Below are positions 1 through 8,174 of a stretch of 37,190 nucleotides of DNA, piece after piece. The DNA is taken from the NCBI GenBank assembly GCA_031289775.1, contig JAITOY010000069.1:1-37190 (forward strand), given 5' to 3'. The stretch comes from Synergistaceae bacterium (lineage in GTDB: Bacteria > Synergistota > Synergistia > Synergistales > Synergistaceae). The notes below the pieces were generated by a model. The model saw only the letters and a program-made list of their open reading frames with translations. It did not search any database and was not told where the DNA came from. Each line of letters begins with the position of its first letter. Positions within the stretch are counted from its first letter, which is position 1. The position numbers and the translations under genes were made by a program.

Positions 1-1
1 C

Positions 2-127
2 CGGGCTGAGCCCGTGCGCCTGTTCGAAACGCTCGAACGCAGCCGTTCGCCGTACAGCTGCCCGCCCGGCCGCCCAACCCCCCTATTCCGGGCCGGTGAA
101 AGGCTCAAGAGTTGGTTCGAGAGATGA
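2..127 (+). CDS. mutL: DNA mismatch repair protein MutL, C-terminal end (partial)
   Basis: The reading frame is open from the window edge and gives a 41-residue tail containing CPPGRPT followed by LFRAGERLKSWFER and a TGA stop. It matches the C-terminal CPHGRP-type motif of MutL, the ATP-driven matchmaker of mismatch repair; that motif lies in the endonuclease/dimerisation domain. The usual His of the motif is replaced by Pro here. The stop codon overlaps the miaA start as ATGA (124-127), and mutL-miaA is a common bacterial gene order, which supports the call. Only the tail is visible, so endonuclease competence cannot be judged. Confidence 0.75.
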   Translation, partial: RAEPVRLFETLERSRSPYSCPPGRPTPLFRAGERLKSWFER

Positions 128-1101
128 CCGGCTTTCCCGAGAAAAAGACGGTCTACGCGATAGTGGGGCAGACCGCGGTCGGTAAAACCCGCGCTGGGTT
201 CGAGCTCGCTGCTGATATAGGCGCGGAGATAGTATCGGTGGACTCGCGGCAAGTATACCGATATCTGGACGTTGGAACAGACAAAATATCACGCGAAGCG
301 AGAAAAATAGTCCCGCATCACCTGATAGACACGGCGGACCCTGACGAGGTTTTCACAGCCGCCGACTTTGTCGGAAGAGCGGAGAGCGCTATAGCCAGGA
401 TATCGTCTCGCGGCAGAATCCCGCTGCTGGTCGGCGGGACCCCGCTTTATTACAGGGCGCTTGAAGGCAGGATGTTATCCGAGTCCATGCCAAAGGATCC
501 GGACATCAGAAAGGAGCTGGAGGCGTCGGCGGAATCCTATGGGACCGCGTCGCTGCACGGCAGGCTCGCCGAGGTGGACCCGCTCAGCGCCGCACGCATA
601 CACAAAAACGACAAAGTCAGGCTCGTCCGGGCGCTTGAGCTTTATTCGCTGACCGGCCGCAGCGCGACGGAGCTCTATATGAAGAATCGCAAGCTGGGGG
701 CCTCTGTCGAGATTCTGTACTTCGGGATCGACTCGCCTAGGGCACTTTTGTACGAGAGGATAGAGCGGAGGGTGGCGGAGCAGTTTCACGCTGGATATCC
801 CGAGGAGGTGAAGTGGCTCCTGGACAACGGTTACTCCAGAGACCTCCCGGCTCTTCAGGGTTTTGGCTATAAAGAACTGGTCTTATACCTCGACGGCAGG
901 ATAACTTTCGACGAGGCTATGCAGGGGGACGTCAAGGCGACAAAGGCCTTCGCGCGCAGACAGACGAGTTGGTTCAAACATTTTTATCCTATTATATGGT
1001 ATAATATCACCCATAATTCCATTGAAAGCGCAGTAAACGATATGAAAAAGACAATTTCAGAAAAAAATTTCAAGTTGAAAGCGGAACCTGGCCCGGCATG
1101 A
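124..1101 (+). CDS. miaA: tRNA dimethylallyltransferase MiaA
   Basis: MiaA transfers a dimethylallyl group from DMAPP to N6 of A37 in tRNAs that read UNN codons, giving i6A37. A P-loop GQTAVGKT lies near the N-terminus, followed by DSRQVYRYLDVGTDK, the PHHLID segment, LLVGGTPLYYRAL, KVRLVRALELY and a C-terminal ALQGFGYKEL block with a terminal ARRQTSWFKHF, all in family order. The length (about 325 aa) is typical. I choose ATG 124 because it overlaps the mutL stop as ATGA; a TTG at 112 is an in-frame alternative. The 3' end overlaps ispH by ATGA, so the genes are translationally coupled. MiaB, which methylthiolates the product, is encoded at 31325-32650 in the same window. Confidence 0.96.
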   Translation: MTGFPEKKTVYAIVGQTAVGKTRAGFELAADIGAEIVSVDSRQVYRYLDVGTDKISREARKIVPHHLIDTADPDEVFTAADFVGRAESAIARISSRGRIPLLVGGTPLYYRALEGRMLSESMPKDPDIRKELEASAESYGTASLHGRLAEVDPLSAARIHKNDKVRLVRALELYSLTGRSATELYMKNRKLGASVEILYFGIDSPRALLYERIERRVAEQFHAGYPEEVKWLLDNGYSRDLPALQGFGYKELVLYLDGRITFDEAMQGDVKATKAFARRQTSWFKHFYPIIWYNITHNSIESAVNDMKKTISEKNFKLKAEPGPA

Positions 1102-1931
1102 ACCTGGTGATGGCCAGTCCCACTGGTTTGTGCTTCGGAGTCAGACGAGCCATAGGGCAGCTCGAATCCGCACTCGCGGAGTATGGGAACGTATACTCGC
1201 TCGGAAGTCCCATCCACAATCCCCAGGAGGTGGAGCGGCTCTCGCGGCTTGGACTCCGCCTCGTTGAAAGCGCGTCCGACGTACCGTGCGGCCGAGTGTC
1301 CTTCGTCAGGACCCATGGCGTGACAAAACCCGAGATGGAGGCGCTCGCCAAGCGCTCGCGCGTTGTCATAGACGGCACATGTTCACACGTGCGGGCCACT
1401 CAAAATCGGGCGAAATCTCTTTCGCGCGAGGGGTACAGGGTGGTGCTTCTCGGCGACTCGAAACACCCGGAGGTGCGCGCTATCATGAGTTATATAGCCG
1501 GAGACTCGCTCGTGATATCCGGCAAGGACGAAATAGACGAAGGCGCGCGGTATGAGCGGCTTGGCGTTTTGAGCCAGACGACTCAAATGGAGGCATCCCT
1601 TGCGGCGATTGTCGCAAAATTAATACTTATTACTGGCGAAATTAAGGTATATAATACCGTTTGTCGTGCTACCATAGAAAGGCAAAAATCAATCCGGCTG
1701 CTCGCCCCAAATGTCGACGGCATAATCGTCATAGGAGGGGAGAGTAGTGCAAATACGCGCAAGCTTGTGGAGATATCCGAGTCGCTAGGTGTTTCCACCC
1801 TCTGGGTGGAACTTGTAGGGGAGCTTGATCGGGGGTGGTTGGAGGGGAAGAGGTCGATAGGAGTGGCAGCCGGGGGGAGCACTCCTGACTGGCTTATAAA
1901 TGATTTAACATGCAAATTACAGACGCTGTAG
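1098..1931 (+). CDS. ispH: 4-hydroxy-3-methylbut-2-enyl diphosphate reductase IspH
   Basis: Last enzyme of the MEP isoprenoid pathway: a cytosolic [4Fe-4S] enzyme that reduces HMBPP to IPP and DMAPP, the latter being the MiaA substrate. The three cluster cysteines are C12 (GLCFGV), C95 (DGTCSHV) and C189 (NTVCRAT). Substrate residues H40 (IHNP), H73 (RTHGV), H123-P-E125 (SKHPE), the SQTT segment and S217/N219 (ESSANTRK) are all present, followed by AGGSTPDW. The length (277 aa) is slightly short of the usual 310. In several Clostridia ispH is fused to an S1-domain protein; here the S1 gene follows as a separate cistron 21 bases downstream. Confidence 0.96.
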   Translation: MNLVMASPTGLCFGVRRAIGQLESALAEYGNVYSLGSPIHNPQEVERLSRLGLRLVESASDVPCGRVSFVRTHGVTKPEMEALAKRSRVVIDGTCSHVRATQNRAKSLSREGYRVVLLGDSKHPEVRAIMSYIAGDSLVISGKDEIDEGARYERLGVLSQTTQMEASLAAIVAKLILITGEIKVYNTVCRATIERQKSIRLLAPNVDGIIVIGGESSANTRKLVEISESLGVSTLWVELVGELDRGWLEGKRSIGVAAGGSTPDWLINDLTCKLQTL

Positions 1932-1952
1932 GTCCGAGGAGGCTGTGACGAG

Positions 1953-3500
1953 ATGGTGGATGAAATCCGCGGTGATGAATTGACAACGCAGGACGCGAAC
2001 GAAGAAACGATGGAGAGCATAATGGAGCAGATGGGCGGCTTCGAGGATATCCATCGCAATAAGGTGGTCGAGGGCGTTGTCGTTGACGCCCGTGACGATG
2101 GTTGGCTTGTAGACGTGGGCTACAAATGCGAGGGTTTTCTACCCCAGAAGGAGTGGACACACCGGGTTTTGGTGGAGTCCATCAAGGAACCGGCTGTAGG
2201 AGACAAAGTCCGCGTACAGGTGACCAATATCAGTCAGGGCGAGGAGGCCCAGCTGACGCTAAGCCGCTGGCGTTGTGAGTTCGACGAAAGGTGGAACCGG
2301 CTCGAGGAGGAGCTCGAAAAGAGCGAGGTCATCGAGGTCAGAGGACTCCGCAAGGTTAAGGGAGGGCTCATAGTCGACTGTTTTGGCATAGAGGGTTTCA
2401 TACCCATCTCTCACCTCGCAGAGGAGGGCAGGGGAGTCAACCCGGGCCGACTGGTGGATCAGACGTTCACAGTGAAGGTTATAGAGAGGGATCGCCGCAA
2501 GCGCCGTTTCGTCCTCTCGCGTCGCTCCATCCTCGAAGAGGAGATGAACACCGAGCGCGAGAAGTTCTACGAGACAGTCCACGAGGGTGACATCGTAGAG
2601 GGTGAGGTCAGCAGCATCACCAGCTTCGGCGTGTTCGTGAACCTCGGTGTGATAGAGGGCCTCGTCCACGTGACGGAGCTCGCGTGGCAGCGTAACGCCA
2701 AGGCGAAGGACATCGTCACGAAGGGCGACAAGGTCAGCGTCAAGGTAATCGGCATAGATCGCGAAAAAAACAGAATATCGCTCTCCATCAGACAGAACCT
2801 TCCCGACCCGTGGGAGACTGTCGCGGATCGCTGGCCGAAGGACACGGAGACCGAGGGAACCGTCACTAACATGACAGACTTCGGCGCGTTCGTGGAGATA
2901 GAGCCGGGCGTCGAAGGGCTAATCCATATCGGAGACCTCAGCTGGAGCCGCATTAAACACCCGAAGGAAATATTGAAGCGCGGCCAGAAGGTGTACGTCG
3001 TGATACTGGACATCGACATGGAGCGAAAACGCATCAGCCTTGGATACAAACAGCTCAACGACCCGTGGCAGGACATAACCTCCCGTTTCGCGAAGGACAG
3101 CGACGTCACGGTGAAGGTAATCCGCCTGGCGGACTTCGGCGCTTTTGTCGAGCTCGAGCCCGGCGTAGAGGGTCTCATACACATTTCGCAGCTCAGCCGC
3201 CAGAGGGTGGAGAAACCGGGCGACGTTCTTCAGGCTGGGCAGGAGGTCACAGCCCGCATACTGGAGATCGACGCCGCGACGCGCAGAATACGCCTCAGCA
3301 TGAAGGCGCTTCAGCCCGAAGAGGAGCGCAGGCCCAGGGACGAGGGGTCGTCACAGCAGGAGCGCAGGCCGCGACGCGACGATGGCGAACGCAGGGGCTC
3401 GCAAAACCGCGCGCCACAGGTTCCGACCGAAGAGATGTCCGTCACGTTAGGCGACTTCCTAAAGGCTCGTCAGGAGGAAGAGGACACCGCAGGCGAATAA
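1953..3500 (+). CDS. rpsA: 30S ribosomal protein S1 (five S1 domains)
   Basis: S1 binds mRNA on the 30S subunit and assists initiation. The 515-aa protein has five S1/OB domains at roughly residues 31-100, 118-185, 207-275, 292-362 and 379-447. The last three carry the classic core (TSFGVFVNLGVIEGLVH; TDFGAFVEIEPGVEGLIH; ADFGAFVELEPGVEGLIH) and each ends in an R-I-S/R-L-S signature. The final 65 residues are a charged low-complexity tail rich in Arg, Glu and Gln. Five domains lies between the six of E. coli and the four typical of Gram-positives. The ATG follows a GAGGAGG Shine-Dalgarno at 1936-1942. It is the last gene of the mutL-miaA-ispH-rpsA unit. Confidence 0.93.
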   Translation: MVDEIRGDELTTQDANEETMESIMEQMGGFEDIHRNKVVEGVVVDARDDGWLVDVGYKCEGFLPQKEWTHRVLVESIKEPAVGDKVRVQVTNISQGEEAQLTLSRWRCEFDERWNRLEEELEKSEVIEVRGLRKVKGGLIVDCFGIEGFIPISHLAEEGRGVNPGRLVDQTFTVKVIERDRRKRRFVLSRRSILEEEMNTEREKFYETVHEGDIVEGEVSSITSFGVFVNLGVIEGLVHVTELAWQRNAKAKDIVTKGDKVSVKVIGIDREKNRISLSIRQNLPDPWETVADRWPKDTETEGTVTNMTDFGAFVEIEPGVEGLIHIGDLSWSRIKHPKEILKRGQKVYVVILDIDMERKRISLGYKQLNDPWQDITSRFAKDSDVTVKVIRLADFGAFVELEPGVEGLIHISQLSRQRVEKPGDVLQAGQEVTARILEIDAATRRIRLSMKALQPEEERRPRDEGSSQQERRPRRDDGERRGSQNRAPQVPTEEMSVTLGDFLKARQEEEDTAGE

Positions 3501-3531
3501 AGAGTCTTCACAACCCTAAATAAAACCAGCG

Positions 3532-3563
3532 CCGGACTCGAGTAAAATGAGCCCGGTTTTTTT
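3532..3563 (+). terminator. Rho-independent terminator after rpsA
   Basis: CCGGACTC (3532-3539) pairs with GAGCCCGG (3549-3556) with one mismatch over a 9-base loop, followed by seven T residues (3557-3563). It lies 32 bases after the rpsA stop and closes the operon. Confidence 0.8.
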
Positions 3564-3686
3564 GTCCGTGAAACGATAAACACGTATATTTGGAGTGTTT
3601 TTATCCGTAAATAACCTGCGCCTTTTTCGTAATTTCCCTGAATCTTCTCCTGTGGCATTGTGCTATAACGCGAATTGACGTCAGTA

Positions 3687-3734
3687 ATTCCATTTTTGAG
3701 TCAAAGATGCTTTTATTTGACTCAAAATTGGAAT
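3687..3734. repeat. 19-bp inverted repeat
   Basis: The left arm ATTCCATTTTTGAGTCAAA (3687-3705) is the reverse complement of the right arm TTTGACTCAAAATTGGAAT (3716-3734) except at one position, with a 10-base spacer. No T-run follows on either strand, so it is not an ordinary terminator. It could be an operator, an mRNA hairpin or a short mobile-element remnant. Confidence 0.8.
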
Positions 3735-3828
3735 GCGCGACACGATGCCGCGCCGCGCAATGCGCAGAATTAGAATAATATGACGGTTTCACTATTCAAA
3801 ATACAGCATCAGGGAGAGGTGATGTTTT

Positions 3829-6800
3829 TTGAAGCGTCTCGGGCGTTTCAGGTCTATCGATGAATTCACGCTCAACCTGTCGCTGGCGATCATAGGCGTA
3901 ATTTTTATCGCGCTTGTCCTCACCATTACGACTGGTATCGGCGACGTGAAAAAGGGGAACATCGCGAAGAAATTTTCCGGAGGAGCAGGTTTGAGGGACG
4001 ACCCATATCTCGTGGCGTCGCGCGCGGAGTTAGCGCGCCTGGCGAGAGAGGTGAACCGAGGAAACGGATTTTCAGGGCGTTATTTCCGCATGACCGAGGA
4101 TATAGACATCGATGGGCAGGAATGGACGCCCATCGGAAACGCAGACGCGCCTTTCATGGGATGCTTCGACGGCGATGGGCATACCATCCTCAATTTGAGC
4201 GTCAACCTTTCGGAGACGGAGGGCGGCGGTCTCTTTGGCCGCGTCACGGGCGAGGTTGCCAATCTGGAGGTCGACGGGGCCGACATTTACGCCAGGAGTT
4301 GTGTCGGCGCTGTGGTCGCGCACAACGAAGGGACGATAAAAAACGTGACCGCGCGGGTAGCCCTGCGGGTGAACGAAACCTGCGCCGGCGGGATCGTCGG
4401 CTTGAATGACGGAGTAATTGAAAACGTCACGTCGAGCGGCATTGTGCGCGGCGAGAGCGCGCTCGGCGGTCTCGTCGGGGACAATAAAGGGATCGTCAGA
4501 CAGAGCCTCTCTAAGGCGGACGTGCGGGGCGGCGAGAACGACGTCGGCGGAGTCGCGGGAGTAAACGACGGTCAGCTTCGGAATATCTCGTCGTGCGGAA
4601 TCGTGGATGGTTCGTTCAGGGTCGGAGGAATCGCCGGTTTTAACAACGGAACAATCGAGAATTGCGCGGCCGCCGGGGCGATCCTCGGCGTGGAGGTCGT
4701 AGGAGGTCTCGTCGGGGACAACAGAGGAAGCGTGCTCCGCTGTTTGTCGAGCGGCAGAGTGAGCGGGGTAGACGTCGCCGGCGGCCTCATTGGGTTTAAC
4801 GACGGCAGCGCTGTCCGGAAGTGTCTCTTCGATGTACAGGGATCGGGACTCGGGAATGGAATTGGTTGGAATCGCACGGACTGGGCCGCCGTATCGATCG
4901 ATGGGCTCGACACCGCGACAATAACCGGCAGACGAGGAACCGCGAGCGCTCTTGGAAATGGCTGGACATACGCGCGCGGACGTTATCCGGCGCCAGTGTC
5001 GTCCTCCCTCCTTTCGAACGTTCCTTTGTATCTCGCGCGGGGAGATTCCACATCGTCCGTCACCGAGTCGTTCAGCGTCCCAATGAAAGCGCGGGACGGC
5101 TCGGCAATACAATGGGCCGCCTCGCCAGGCGCGCTTATCATTGATTCCTACGGGCAAGCCGACATCGTCTGCTCCGGAGTGAACGACGTAATTCTCACAG
5201 CGATTGTCGGCGACGAGAGGAAAATTTTCAACCTCACTATCCGTTCGCCGAGGGATGATATCGCGAGAGGTGAACGAGCCGCGGCGTATTATTTCGCCGG
5301 CGGAGACGGCAGCGCGAAACGCCCCTACGAGATAGCGGACGCTCGAGAGCTCGAATGTCTCGCTCGGTTCGTAAACGGGGGAGACGACTGCCGCAGCCTC
5401 CACTTTAAGCTTACAGGCGATATAGACCTCAACACAGTCGAGTGGAGGCCGATAGGCCTTCCGGGCTGTCCATTCATGGGGGCGTTCGACGGTTCCGGGA
5501 GGAAAATATCCGGTTTGCGGATGAACTCCCTGAACGAGGACATCGCCGGCCTATTTGGCTGTATCGGCGACAAAGGCCTCGTGAGCGCGCTGCGCGTCGA
5601 GGACGGGTTCGTAGCCGGCAGGTCTTTCGTTGGCCTGCTGGCCGGGCACAACAAAGGCGTGATACGGAACTGCGCCGGCGCCGGCAGCGTAATTGGCGCG
5701 AGCTTCAACGTAGGAGGTATCGCCGGCGTCAATCACGGAAGCATGGAGAAATGTGATTTCACCGGGCGGGTCGAGGGAGCGAAATTTGGCGTAGGAGGTA
5801 TCACCGGCGTAAACTACGGACGGCTCGATGATGGATCTTCAAGCTGCGACGTGACCGGAGACGCGGACGTAGGCGGTCTAACGGGCGTAAACATAGGGAC
5901 TCTGTCGCATGGCGTCTTTTATGGCGGCGCAAAGGGAAACAAGGACGTTGGAGGCCTCGTCGGCATCAACGAAAAGGACGGGACGGTGCACGACAGTTCT
6001 TCTCTCTGCTCCGTCCAGGGTGGGGCCCGGATTGGAGGCCTCGCTGGAAACAATAACGGCGACATCAGAAACAGCGCGGCTAATTGCGACGTCTCGGCAG
6101 TTGAATACGTCGGGGGGCTAGTGGGACAAAATTACGCCGGGGAGGTCTCGAACTGCGCCGCGAGCGGGAGGGCGAGCGGCAGTCAGTATGTAGGCGGTCT
6201 TGTCGGTATCAACCTCGAGGGCGTCGTATTCCTCAGCGCGGCCTGCACGGACGTAAGCGGCGACTTCAGGCTCGGGGGCCTCGTTGGCGGAAACCACGAC
6301 ATCGTGCGAAATTGCGCGTCGAGCGGAAGCGTAACCGGGAGAGAGGACGTCGGCGGTCTTGTGGGAAATAATGTCAACATTTTGGTCAACGCGAAATCTC
6401 CACTGATTTCGAACAGCATGGCGTGCGGCAGCGTCGTCACAAAGGGAAACGGCGGCGGTATCGCGGGGGTCAGCCTCAGCCCCATAGTAGGCTGTGTCTT
6501 CGACGCCGACGGCGCTCTCCAGATGTTTGGAGTCGGATCGGGCTCGCGAAGCCAGGACGTCTCGACGCATGGTATGAGCGTAAGGGAATTGACCGGCGGC
6601 GATGAACCGATAGAGGGCCTTGGAGGCGAGTGGACGTACAAGGCGAGGTATTACCCGCAGCCAAAAGGCCTCGCAGACAACGATAACCCGGAGGTAAGGG
6701 CCATATCTGGGTTATGCGCCGTTCCTCTACAGCGCATTGGCGCGGTCTCGTCCGGGCCGTCGTACTACGCCGCCCCAGGTCTCACAGCGGACGGCAAGCG

Positions 6801-6939
6801 GATAACGTGGACGGCGGATCCCCCGGAAGCCATCCGGATCAACTCGTCCGGAATGACCAGAATAAGGACACCGGGCAAGTTGGGCAGGGTTATCCTCAAG
6901 GCGGAAGCGGGAGGAAAAGCAAAGATTTTCAAACTTTAA
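3829..6939 (+). CDS. Membrane-anchored GLUG-repeat surface protein
   Basis: A 1036-aa protein with an N-terminal hydrophobic anchor at about residues 17-37 and an otherwise exported-looking body. Two copies of the same architecture follow. Each begins with a DPY/RPY motif and a 'DIDI/DL..W.PIG...PFMG.FDG.G..I..L' block (about 57-125 and 498-566). Each continues with a run of roughly 25-30-residue GLUG-type repeats of the form VGGLVGxNxGxIxNC, and ends in a small Ig/BIG-like domain (about 400-472 and 965-1036) closing in KIFNL or KIFKL. GLUG repeats are known from secreted bacterial proteins and are expected to form a right-handed beta-helix; surface adhesion or glycan binding is only inference. 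The start is TTG 3829, ten bases after GGGAGAGG; an ATG at 3822 is out of frame. No LPXTG or other sorting signal is seen. Confidence 0.85.
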   Translation: MKRLGRFRSIDEFTLNLSLAIIGVIFIALVLTITTGIGDVKKGNIAKKFSGGAGLRDDPYLVASRAELARLAREVNRGNGFSGRYFRMTEDIDIDGQEWTPIGNADAPFMGCFDGDGHTILNLSVNLSETEGGGLFGRVTGEVANLEVDGADIYARSCVGAVVAHNEGTIKNVTARVALRVNETCAGGIVGLNDGVIENVTSSGIVRGESALGGLVGDNKGIVRQSLSKADVRGGENDVGGVAGVNDGQLRNISSCGIVDGSFRVGGIAGFNNGTIENCAAAGAILGVEVVGGLVGDNRGSVLRCLSSGRVSGVDVAGGLIGFNDGSAVRKCLFDVQGSGLGNGIGWNRTDWAAVSIDGLDTATITGRRGTASALGNGWTYARGRYPAPVSSSLLSNVPLYLARGDSTSSVTESFSVPMKARDGSAIQWAASPGALIIDSYGQADIVCSGVNDVILTAIVGDERKIFNLTIRSPRDDIARGERAAAYYFAGGDGSAKRPYEIADARELECLARFVNGGDDCRSLHFKLTGDIDLNTVEWRPIGLPGCPFMGAFDGSGRKISGLRMNSLNEDIAGLFGCIGDKGLVSALRVEDGFVAGRSFVGLLAGHNKGVIRNCAGAGSVIGASFNVGGIAGVNHGSMEKCDFTGRVEGAKFGVGGITGVNYGRLDDGSSSCDVTGDADVGGLTGVNIGTLSHGVFYGGAKGNKDVGGLVGINEKDGTVHDSSSLCSVQGGARIGGLAGNNNGDIRNSAANCDVSAVEYVGGLVGQNYAGEVSNCAASGRASGSQYVGGLVGINLEGVVFLSAACTDVSGDFRLGGLVGGNHDIVRNCASSGSVTGREDVGGLVGNNVNILVNAKSPLISNSMACGSVVTKGNGGGIAGVSLSPIVGCVFDADGALQMFGVGSGSRSQDVSTHGMSVRELTGGDEPIEGLGGEWTYKARYYPQPKGLADNDNPEVRAISGLCAVPLQRIGAVSSGPSYYAAPGLTADGKRITWTADPPEAIRINSSGMTRIRTPGKLGRVILKAEAGGKAKIFKL

Positions 6940-6961
6940 GGACGGTAAATTCAGCGATTCC

Positions 6962-7429
6962 TCAATCGTCTCGCGCCTCGCGTTCCCGCCTCGCGAGGAA
7001 AAATTTTTTCAGCGGGGCGGAACATGCGGACGCGAGCAGTCCTTTAACTACAAAAACTCGCCGGGGGAGGCGGGCGTCGTTCAGAACGTCATAAAGCGAC
7101 CCGGCCGCGCCAGATCTCGGGTCGGTGGCGCCGTATACGACCTTCGACACCCTCGTCTCGACTATTGCTCCTGCGCACATAAGGCAGGGCTCTAGCGTGA
7201 CGTAAAGAGCGCAACCGTCGAAACGCCATGATTTAAGCGCTTCTCCGGCCTCCGCGAGCGCGCTCATCTCGGCGTGGGCGAACGGCATGGACATGAGAAG
7301 GCGCTTATTGCTCCCTCTCCCGATTATTTCCCCGTTTTTTACGACTATGGCCCCGACAGGAATCTCGTCCGCGAGGTACGCTTTTTGGGCCTCTTCAAGG
7401 GCGACGCGCATAAAAAAAACATCATCCAA
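6962..7429 (-). CDS. tadA: tRNA-specific adenosine deaminase TadA
   Basis: Deaminates wobble A34 to inosine in tRNA-Arg(ACG). Zinc and proton-shuttle residues are present: H52-A-E54 (AHAEMSAL) and P81-C82-L-M-C85 (EPCLMCAGAIV). The VPVGA-type loop reads IPVGAIVV, and VVYGATDP follows. The length, 155 aa, is normal. The frame stays open further upstream, into the ogt gene, but TTG 7429 sits 7 bases after a GGGG-containing Shine-Dalgarno (7437-7440), and the family begins just before MRVALEEA, so I start there; ATG 7411 is the alternative. It converges on the GLUG-protein gene and diverges from ogt. Confidence 0.93.
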   Translation of the reverse strand: MDDVFFMRVALEEAQKAYLADEIPVGAIVVKNGEIIGRGSNKRLLMSMPFAHAEMSALAEAGEALKSWRFDGCALYVTLEPCLMCAGAIVETRVSKVVYGATDPRSGAAGSLYDVLNDARLPRRVFVVKGLLASACSAPLKKFFLARREREARDD

Positions 7430-7511
7430 AAAAATTCCCCGTTTCACGAAAGCGATTATGCGTCTATTATATGGTAAATTGATTGAAGAAATTTGAGGGG
7501 GGCGATTTTTA
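7430..7511. promoter_or_regulatory. Divergent tadA/ogt promoter region
   Basis: This 82-base AT-rich spacer holds both ribosome-binding sites and a perfect -10 word TATAAT on the minus strand (7466-7471), with TATTAT on the plus strand at nearly the same place. Matching -35 elements are weak, so exact promoters are uncertain. Confidence 0.35.
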
Positions 7512-8027
7512 TTGGATGAAACGTCTATATTCGATTCGCCAATAGGGAAAATAATCATTTCAGCTGGTCTCGGCGGAGTGAGCTATCTCGCCTTCGCCGA
7601 CGAGGACGACGAGAGACTTGGCTCACGGGTGAAAAACGCGAAAAACCTGAAAAACTCGAAAAAAACGTCGGACAAATTTCTGGACTTGTGTAAAAAACAG
7701 CTCGACGAGTATTTTTCAGGAAGCAGGACGAGTTTCGACATCCCCCTCGACCTTAAAGGCACGCCATTTCAGCTCTCAGTCTGGAGGGCGCTTCTTCTCA
7801 TCCCTTACGGCGCGACCTCGAGCTATGGGAAAGTGGCGTCCGGAATAGGTCACACAGGCGCGGCGCGGGCCGTCGGCGCGGCAAACCACTCTAACCCGGT
7901 TTCGATTATAGTTCCGTGTCACAGGGTCATAGGGGAAAACGGAAAGCTGACCGGCTATGGAGGAGGACTCTGGCGCAAAGAATGGCTGCTCGGGCATGAG
8001 GGTAAAATTGAGATTTTGATACGTTGA
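7512..8027 (+). CDS. ogt: Methylated-DNA--protein-cysteine methyltransferase (Ogt/AGT)
   Basis: Suicide repair enzyme that takes O6-alkyl groups from guanine onto its own cysteine. The active-site motif IIVPCHRVIG has C136, the arginine finger lies in AARAVGAA (R119), and SSYGKVA and the Asn of AANHSNP are present. The C-terminus LTGYGGGLWRKEWLLGHEG is canonical. The length of 171 aa fits the short AGT class. The region around residues 38-52 is Lys/Asn-rich with repeated KNxK units, probably a loop. The TTG start follows a GAGGGGGG Shine-Dalgarno. Confidence 0.95.
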   Translation: MDETSIFDSPIGKIIISAGLGGVSYLAFADEDDERLGSRVKNAKNLKNSKKTSDKFLDLCKKQLDEYFSGSRTSFDIPLDLKGTPFQLSVWRALLLIPYGATSSYGKVASGIGHTGAARAVGAANHSNPVSIIVPCHRVIGENGKLTGYGGGLWRKEWLLGHEGKIEILIR

Positions 8028-8060
8028 CCGTTTATGTATTTTTTGCTAAGCTCAGGCAGC

Positions 8061-8131
8061 GCGAGTTATTCTTCGAAACAACAGATATTTATAAGGATTT
8101 CTTAACATAACTCGCTCTAAAGTTCTACGAT
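8061..8131 (+). promoter_or_regulatory. Possible gap promoter with 9-bp inverted repeat
   Basis: GCGAGTTAT (8061-8069) and ATAACTCGC (8107-8115) are perfect reverse complements, 37 bases apart. A weak sigma70-like promoter TTAACA-N18-TACGAT (8102-8107, 8126-8131) overlaps the right arm, so the repeat could be an operator for the glycolytic operon. The match to consensus is modest. Confidence 0.35.
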
Positions 8132-8174
8132 TGACAAGTATCTATTTTCTAAAATTCAGGGAGGTTTTCTGGGA

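Larger units (their letters stand above)
3501..3828. other. Intergenic region between rpsA and the GLUG-protein gene
   Basis: 328 bases without a credible gene. It holds the rpsA terminator, a long near-perfect inverted repeat (3687-3734), a GC-rich patch of CGCG-type words (3735-3765), and the ribosome-binding site GGGAGAGG (3812-3819) of the next gene. I see AT-rich -10-like words near 3771-3780 but no convincing -35 partner. Confidence 0.6.

Noticed and set aside
3829-3945. Pilin-like look of the GLUG-protein N-terminus (EFTLNLSLAIIGVIFIALV)
   Set aside because: The prepilin hallmarks are missing: no Gly before Phe and no Glu at position +5. It is read as a simple membrane anchor.
4072-5403. 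Long minus-strand open frame (443 codons) opposite the GLUG gene
   Set aside because: It is antisense to a coherent repeat protein; the translation is low-complexity without motifs. It arises from the codon bias of the real gene.
8131-8136. Perfect TTGACA upstream of gap as a -35 element
   Set aside because: No -10 lies at a workable distance; a start there would fall inside the ribosome-binding site.
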